This document shows, in pieces, positions 5,335 to 8,521 of a stretch of 8,521 nucleotides of DNA. The position numbers and the translations under genes were made by a program. This DNA comes from Solirubrobacteraceae bacterium (GTDB taxonomy: Bacteria; Actinomycetota; Thermoleophilia; Solirubrobacterales; Solirubrobacteraceae), in the NCBI GenBank assembly GCA_030038955.1, contig JASHQV010000436.1, positions 1-8,521 on the forward strand, read 5' to 3'. The notes beneath the pieces were generated by a model, which searched no databases, was not told the origin of the DNA, and saw nothing but the letters and a program-made list of their open reading frames with translations. Positions within the stretch are counted from its first letter, which is position 1. The number at the start of each line of letters is the position of its first letter.

Positions 5335-5379
5335 ATGAGTCAACCGATGTCCAGTCACAAGCCTTCCAGGAGATCATAG
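5335..5379 (+). CDS. Possible 14-residue leader peptide before the permease
   Basis: ATG 5335 opens a frame for 14 residues (MSQPMSSHKPSRRS, five serines), ending at TAG immediately before the permease ATG (TAG-ATG). A purine-rich GAGAGGAG (5327-5334) precedes it but abuts the ATG with no spacer. The in-frame ATG 5347 has a spacer of about 12. Neither is ideal, so translation is doubtful. If translated, it would couple to the permease start. It may simply be a chance frame in a 110-base untranslated gap. Confidence 0.2.
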   Translation: MSQPMSSHKPSRRS

Positions 5380-6972
5380 ATGGCGACCGAAACTGCACCA
5401 AAGCCGACACTGTTCGTGCGTAACGCCACGGGGCTTGTGCGTGAACTGACGCCATTCGATGCATTCAATCTGGTCTTCTCGGCCGTGCTCGTCCCGATCG
5501 GGTTCATGGACGTCATGGCATTCGCCCCGCAGTTCTGGCCACGTGCCAATCTGTTCGTGTCGTTCCTATTGGCAGCGCCGCTCGTCACATGCTTCGGATT
5601 AGTGTACTTGTACTTCACGGTGCTGATGCCACGATCCGGAGGAGACTACGTGTGGGTCTCGCGGACGCTGCATCCGTTCCTCGGATTCGTGGCGAACGTC
5701 GGGCTCACATACGTGTTCCTGACGTGGGTTGCATTCAACTTTGCGTTGATCCCGAAAGTTCTAATGCCTGCTCTCGGGTACGTCGCCGGTATCAGCGGGA
5801 AGTGGATCAATGACCCCGGCAACCTAGAGATCTTCCTGATCATCACTGGGTTGACGGTCGTCTACGCACTGCTCGCCATCCGCGGGGTGCGAGTGATGGC
5901 GCGTTTCATGGCCATCAGCTTTCTGATCGTCTGGATCGGCGTGTTCGTGCTCGCGATAGGGCTTGCCGTCGCCAGCCACGCTGGATTCATCCACACGTGG
6001 AACACAAGCGCCAAGACGCTCTCTTACGCCGGCATCATGAGCAAGGCCCACTCCCTCGGGTTCAGCACCGCCGGCGGCATTAGCTGGGGCGCGACGATTT
6101 ACGCGATGGTCTACGCCTTCAACGTCTATACGGGCTTCCAGTGGACCGGCTACTTCGCCGGAGAGATCAAGAACGTGCGCCGCACCGCGACAACGTCAAT
6201 CCTTGGCGCGATGGTCGCGTCGGTGATTGGCTACTGCGTCCTCGCGTTGGTGATCTACAAGTTCTTCGGCTTCAAGTTCTTCGGCTCGCTCGTGTTCCTG
6301 GGATTCGGCAGTGGCGCCTCACACGTGACGCTCCCGTTCGCGCCTTACATACCGCAGCTGGTAAAGTTCCTGCCGGTCGGACAGGTGGTTAGGATCTGGT
6401 TGGTTTTGACGTTCATCCTGACCGTGATCTGGTGGACGCCGGCGGGCTTCTTGCTCGGCACCCGTAATGCGTTCGCCTGGTCATTCGATCGACTCGCGCC
6501 GGAGAAGCTGACTGAGGTCTCTGACCGCTGGCATACGCCGGTCGTGGCGACCGTGTTCATTGCCTGTGTGATCGAACTGCTCAACGTTCTCAATATCTAC
6601 TCAAACCTCGGTGCCTGGCTGCTCAGCATCATCTGGGTGTTGGGATTGGGGTTCGTGATCGCGTCATTCGCAGCGATGATCCTGCCTTGGCATAAACCTG
6701 AGCTCCACGCTCAGGCGCCTGCATGGGCACGGAAGACGATCCTCGGTGTCCCCGCAATCACCCTGATCGCAGCCGTCAGTCTGGCCGCATGGGCGTTTTG
6801 CATCTGGGCGGCATTCAGCACCGGGTTCGGTGGTTCCTTCTCGTTCAAGCCGATGATCGAGTCCGCGGCGGTTCCGCTGATAGCGGTGGTTTGGTACGTC
6901 GGCATGGCAATCCATCGGCGCTCACAGGGAATCTCCTTGTCGCGCGTCTTCACGGAGATCCCGCCCGAGTGA
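5380..6972 (+). CDS. APC-superfamily permease (amino acid/polyamine/organocation type)
   Basis: The 530-residue protein is an integral membrane secondary transporter with about 12 hydrophobic segments. The N-terminal cytoplasmic stretch ends in RNATGLVRELTPFDAFN, and the first helix (about 29-48) follows directly, as in APC permeases. MPRSGGDYVWVSRTLHPFLGF (about 83-103) is the conserved loop and third-helix start, and AGEIKNVRR (about 260-268) is the APC loop consensus G-E-x-x-N-x-R-R after a central helix. The last helix ends near AVPLIAVVWYVGMAI, before a short basic tail. The family imports amino acids, amines or related organic cations, usually with protons or sodium; the substrate cannot be told here. 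Shine-Dalgarno AGGAG (5368-5372) lies 7 bases before ATG 5380. It sits 110 bases after the BtpA gene and overlaps the next gene by 4 bases, so it most likely supplies the operon's substrate. Confidence 0.92.
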   Translation: MATETAPKPTLFVRNATGLVRELTPFDAFNLVFSAVLVPIGFMDVMAFAPQFWPRANLFVSFLLAAPLVTCFGLVYLYFTVLMPRSGGDYVWVSRTLHPFLGFVANVGLTYVFLTWVAFNFALIPKVLMPALGYVAGISGKWINDPGNLEIFLIITGLTVVYALLAIRGVRVMARFMAISFLIVWIGVFVLAIGLAVASHAGFIHTWNTSAKTLSYAGIMSKAHSLGFSTAGGISWGATIYAMVYAFNVYTGFQWTGYFAGEIKNVRRTATTSILGAMVASVIGYCVLALVIYKFFGFKFFGSLVFLGFGSGASHVTLPFAPYIPQLVKFLPVGQVVRIWLVLTFILTVIWWTPAGFLLGTRNAFAWSFDRLAPEKLTEVSDRWHTPVVATVFIACVIELLNVLNIYSNLGAWLLSIIWVLGLGFVIASFAAMILPWHKPELHAQAPAWARKTILGVPAITLIAAVSLAAWAFCIWAAFSTGFGGSFSFKPMIESAAVPLIAVVWYVGMAIHRRSQGISLSRVFTEIPPE

Positions 6973-7721
6973 GCGAATCGCTCCCGATGCCGGATGAGGG
7001 CCGTCGCCTCGTGGAGGCGGCGGCCGCCACCGGCCTCCCCGTGCGGCTCATCGGGGGCGTCGCAATCTGGTTGCGCACATCCGTCCAGGCACGTGAGGCG
7101 CTCGGCCGCAACTACCCAGATCTTGACCTAGTCGCACATGAGAAACAGTCGCGCAAGCTGAGAACTTTTCTGGAGGAGAAGGGATACGAGGGCGATCGTG
7201 GTTTCAACGCCCGGCATGGCGCGCAGCGTCTGCTGTTCCACCACCCGGAGCACGGGTATCAGATCGACATCTTTCTGGATGTTTTCAACATGTCCCACAA
7301 GCTCAGCTTCAGAAAGCGGCTGGAGCTCGAGCCGCTGACTCTGCCGGCCGCCGATCTGCTGCTCACCAAGCTGCAGATCGCCGAGCTCAATCAGAAGGAT
7401 GTAGGTGACGCGACCATGCTGCTCTTGGGCCACGAGCTTGGAACCAGCGATACACAGGGCCAGCTCAACACCAATTACCTGGTGGACCTCTGCGCGCACG
7501 ACTGGGGGCTCTACACCACCGTTTTCGACAACCTCGAGAAGACGCGCTCGCTGCTACGCGAGCTGACTCCGGACGCGGCGGTGCACGAGCTGGTGAGCGC
7601 CAGGATCACGACGCTGCTGACTCGAATGAAGCAGGAGCCCAAGTCAATGTCCTGGAAGACACGGGCGGTCGCTGGCCGACGCGTTCGCTGGTACGACGTT
7701 CCTGAGGAGGTTGCACGATGA
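6969..7721 (+). CDS. Nucleotidyltransferase-fold protein
   Basis: The 250-residue protein shows the minimal nucleotidyltransferase core: VRLIGGVAIWL (25-35) with the GG motif, YPDLDLVAHEK (49-59) with Asp51 and Asp53, and YQIDIFLD (97-104) with Asp100 as third carboxylate. This pattern occurs in AbiEii-type and aminoglycoside-nucleotidyltransferase-like proteins, which transfer a nucleoside monophosphate to a small molecule, RNA or protein. The helix LLLTKLQIAELNQKDVGDATML (131-152) resembles the AbiEii segment after the core. The substrate is not visible. All three acidic residues are kept, so it is probably active. GTG 6969 overlaps the permease stop (GTGA). GGAG about 12 bases upstream is a weak ribosome site, so coupling with the permease is likely. 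The frame is open back to 6723, but that part lies inside the permease and is not protein-like. The C-terminal ~90 residues resemble nothing I can name. Confidence 0.78.
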   Translation: MSESLPMPDEGRRLVEAAAATGLPVRLIGGVAIWLRTSVQAREALGRNYPDLDLVAHEKQSRKLRTFLEEKGYEGDRGFNARHGAQRLLFHHPEHGYQIDIFLDVFNMSHKLSFRKRLELEPLTLPAADLLLTKLQIAELNQKDVGDATMLLLGHELGTSDTQGQLNTNYLVDLCAHDWGLYTTVFDNLEKTRSLLRELTPDAAVHELVSARITTLLTRMKQEPKSMSWKTRAVAGRRVRWYDVPEEVAR

Positions 7722-8521
7722 CCAGCACGCTCTATTACGCATCGGATGTGCATGGCTCCGACCTGCTGTGGAAGAAATTCATCAACGCCGGCAAGTTCTA
7801 TCGCGCTGACGTGCTCGTGATGGGCGGTGACATCACCGGCAAGGCTGTCGTACCGATCATCGACACAGGCAATGGCTTCCTCGCCGAGGAGGTCAATGGC
7901 AAGGAGCCCTTCGATGAGGAGCAGCTGCCTGCCGTAGAGAAGCGCATCCGCGACATTGGCTTCTATCCCTACCGCGTCGATGAGTCCGAGCTCGCGGCGA
8001 TGCGCTCGGGCTCGGTGGCGGTGGAGAACATCTTCCTCGACGTCATGCGGGAGAGCATCGCCCGCTGGATGCGGATCGCGGAGGAGCGGCTGGCGGGCAC
8101 CGACATCAAGCTGTTCGTGATGATCGGCAACGACGATGATGAATCGCTGCGCGAGGTGATCGCCGATTCACCTGTGGCGGTCGATCCAGAGGATATCGTC
8201 GTCGAGCTCGGCGAGGGCTTTGAGATGTACTCGTGCGGATGGACCCACCCGTCGCCGTGGAAGACGCCGCGCGAGCTGCCCGAGGAAGAGCTTGAGCCGC
8301 ACCTCGAAGAGCACCTCAGCGACATGACCAACCCGGAGCGCGCGGTCTTCAACTTCCATGCGCCACCCTACGGGACCAGCCTCGACCGTGCCGCGAACCT
8401 GGACGAGAATCTTAAGCCGATCGTTCGCGGCGGGCAGGTAGAGATCATCTCGGTCGGCTCGAAGGCGGTCCGCGCCGTGATCGAGCGTCACCAGCCAGCA
8501 CTGGCATTGCACGGTCACATT
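7718..8521 (+). CDS. Calcineurin-like metallophosphoesterase (3' partial)
   Basis: The frame runs from ATG 7718 to the window end, giving 268 residues without a stop. It carries the metallophosphoesterase motifs in order: SDVHG (9-13) with Asp10 and His12, MGGDITG (35-41) with Asp38, MIGNDDD (135-141) with Asn138, FNFHAPPYGT (211-220) with His214, and LHGHI (264-268), the start of the GH-x-H motif cut off by the window. The family uses two metal ions to hydrolyse phosphomono- or diesters. The third motif is GND instead of the common GNH, so the proton-donor His may be absent, which is seen in some subfamilies. An acidic insert (about 50-130) separates motifs two and three. GAGGAGG (7704-7710), 7 bases before the ATG, is a strong ribosome site, and the ATG overlaps the nucleotidyltransferase stop (ATGA). 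Physiological substrate unknown. Confidence 0.88.
   Translation, partial: MTSTLYYASDVHGSDLLWKKFINAGKFYRADVLVMGGDITGKAVVPIIDTGNGFLAEEVNGKEPFDEEQLPAVEKRIRDIGFYPYRVDESELAAMRSGSVAVENIFLDVMRESIARWMRIAEERLAGTDIKLFVMIGNDDDESLREVIADSPVAVDPEDIVVELGEGFEMYSCGWTHPSPWKTPRELPEEELEPHLEEHLSDMTNPERAVFNFHAPPYGTSLDRAANLDENLKPIVRGGQVEIISVGSKAVRAVIERHQPALALHGHI

Noticed and set aside
6723..6968. Upstream extension of the nucleotidyltransferase into the permease gene
   Set aside because: The added residues are a frame-shadow of permease membrane segments; GTG 6969 at the GTGA overlap is the sensible start.
7969..8518. Minus-strand frames opposite the metallophosphoesterase
   Set aside because: The plus strand has all the phosphoesterase motifs; the minus frames are Ser/Arg-rich and motif-free.
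1..8521. CRISPR array, rRNA gene, riboswitch or replication origin
   Set aside because: No regularly spaced repeats beyond the two short tandem pairs, no rRNA-like stretch, and no conserved riboswitch core or DnaA-box cluster seen by eye.

Overview
The window is a GC-rich bacterial stretch with GTG starts, ATGA/GTGA start-stop overlaps and at least one leaderless-looking promoter. Together these suggest an actinobacterium. A Thermoleophilia-like lineage is my impression from protein style only and is not demonstrated.

Left edge (1-843). The 3' end of a plus-strand gene reads as the conserved tail of a PLDc_N-like small membrane protein. A minus-strand NERD-domain (nuclease-related) gene converges on it and overlaps it by about 35 bases. 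The NERD gene is readable only across two compensating frameshifts. Behind it lie a 12-base tandem repeat and a stretch resembling the 3' half of an arginine-type tRNA. This edge looks decayed or rearranged.

Restriction-modification cassette (844-3322). A Vsr-like very-short-patch-repair endonuclease and an EcoRV-type restriction endonuclease run on the plus strand, separated by 4 bases. A DNA cytosine-5 methyltransferase runs on the minus strand and meets the endonuclease tail to tail. Only 6 bases separate the two stop codons, and a perfect 6-bp hairpin spans both. This is a complete cut/protect/repair set: the methyltransferase shields host sites, the nuclease cuts unmodified DNA, and Vsr repairs the T:G mismatches left when 5-methylcytosine deaminates. 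The pairing is unusual because the EcoRV prototype is protected by adenine methylation.

Intergenic 3323-3680. It contains a 23-base tandem repeat resembling insertion-sequence ends, about 180 bases I could not assign, and the promoter/operator region of the next operon.

Metabolic operon (3681-8521, runs off the window). Five tightly spaced plus-strand genes encode a DeoR-family repressor, a BtpA/SgcQ-family TIM-barrel protein, an APC-superfamily permease, a nucleotidyltransferase-fold protein and a metallophosphoesterase (3' end missing). Four of these join by 4-base overlaps. The one gap, before the permease, holds a possible short leader ORF and competing hairpins. I infer a catabolic operon controlled by a phosphorylated intermediate, with a permease bringing in the substrate. 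The substrate cannot be read from sequence. The last two genes are not standard sugar-catabolism enzymes and make this operon the least explained part of the window.
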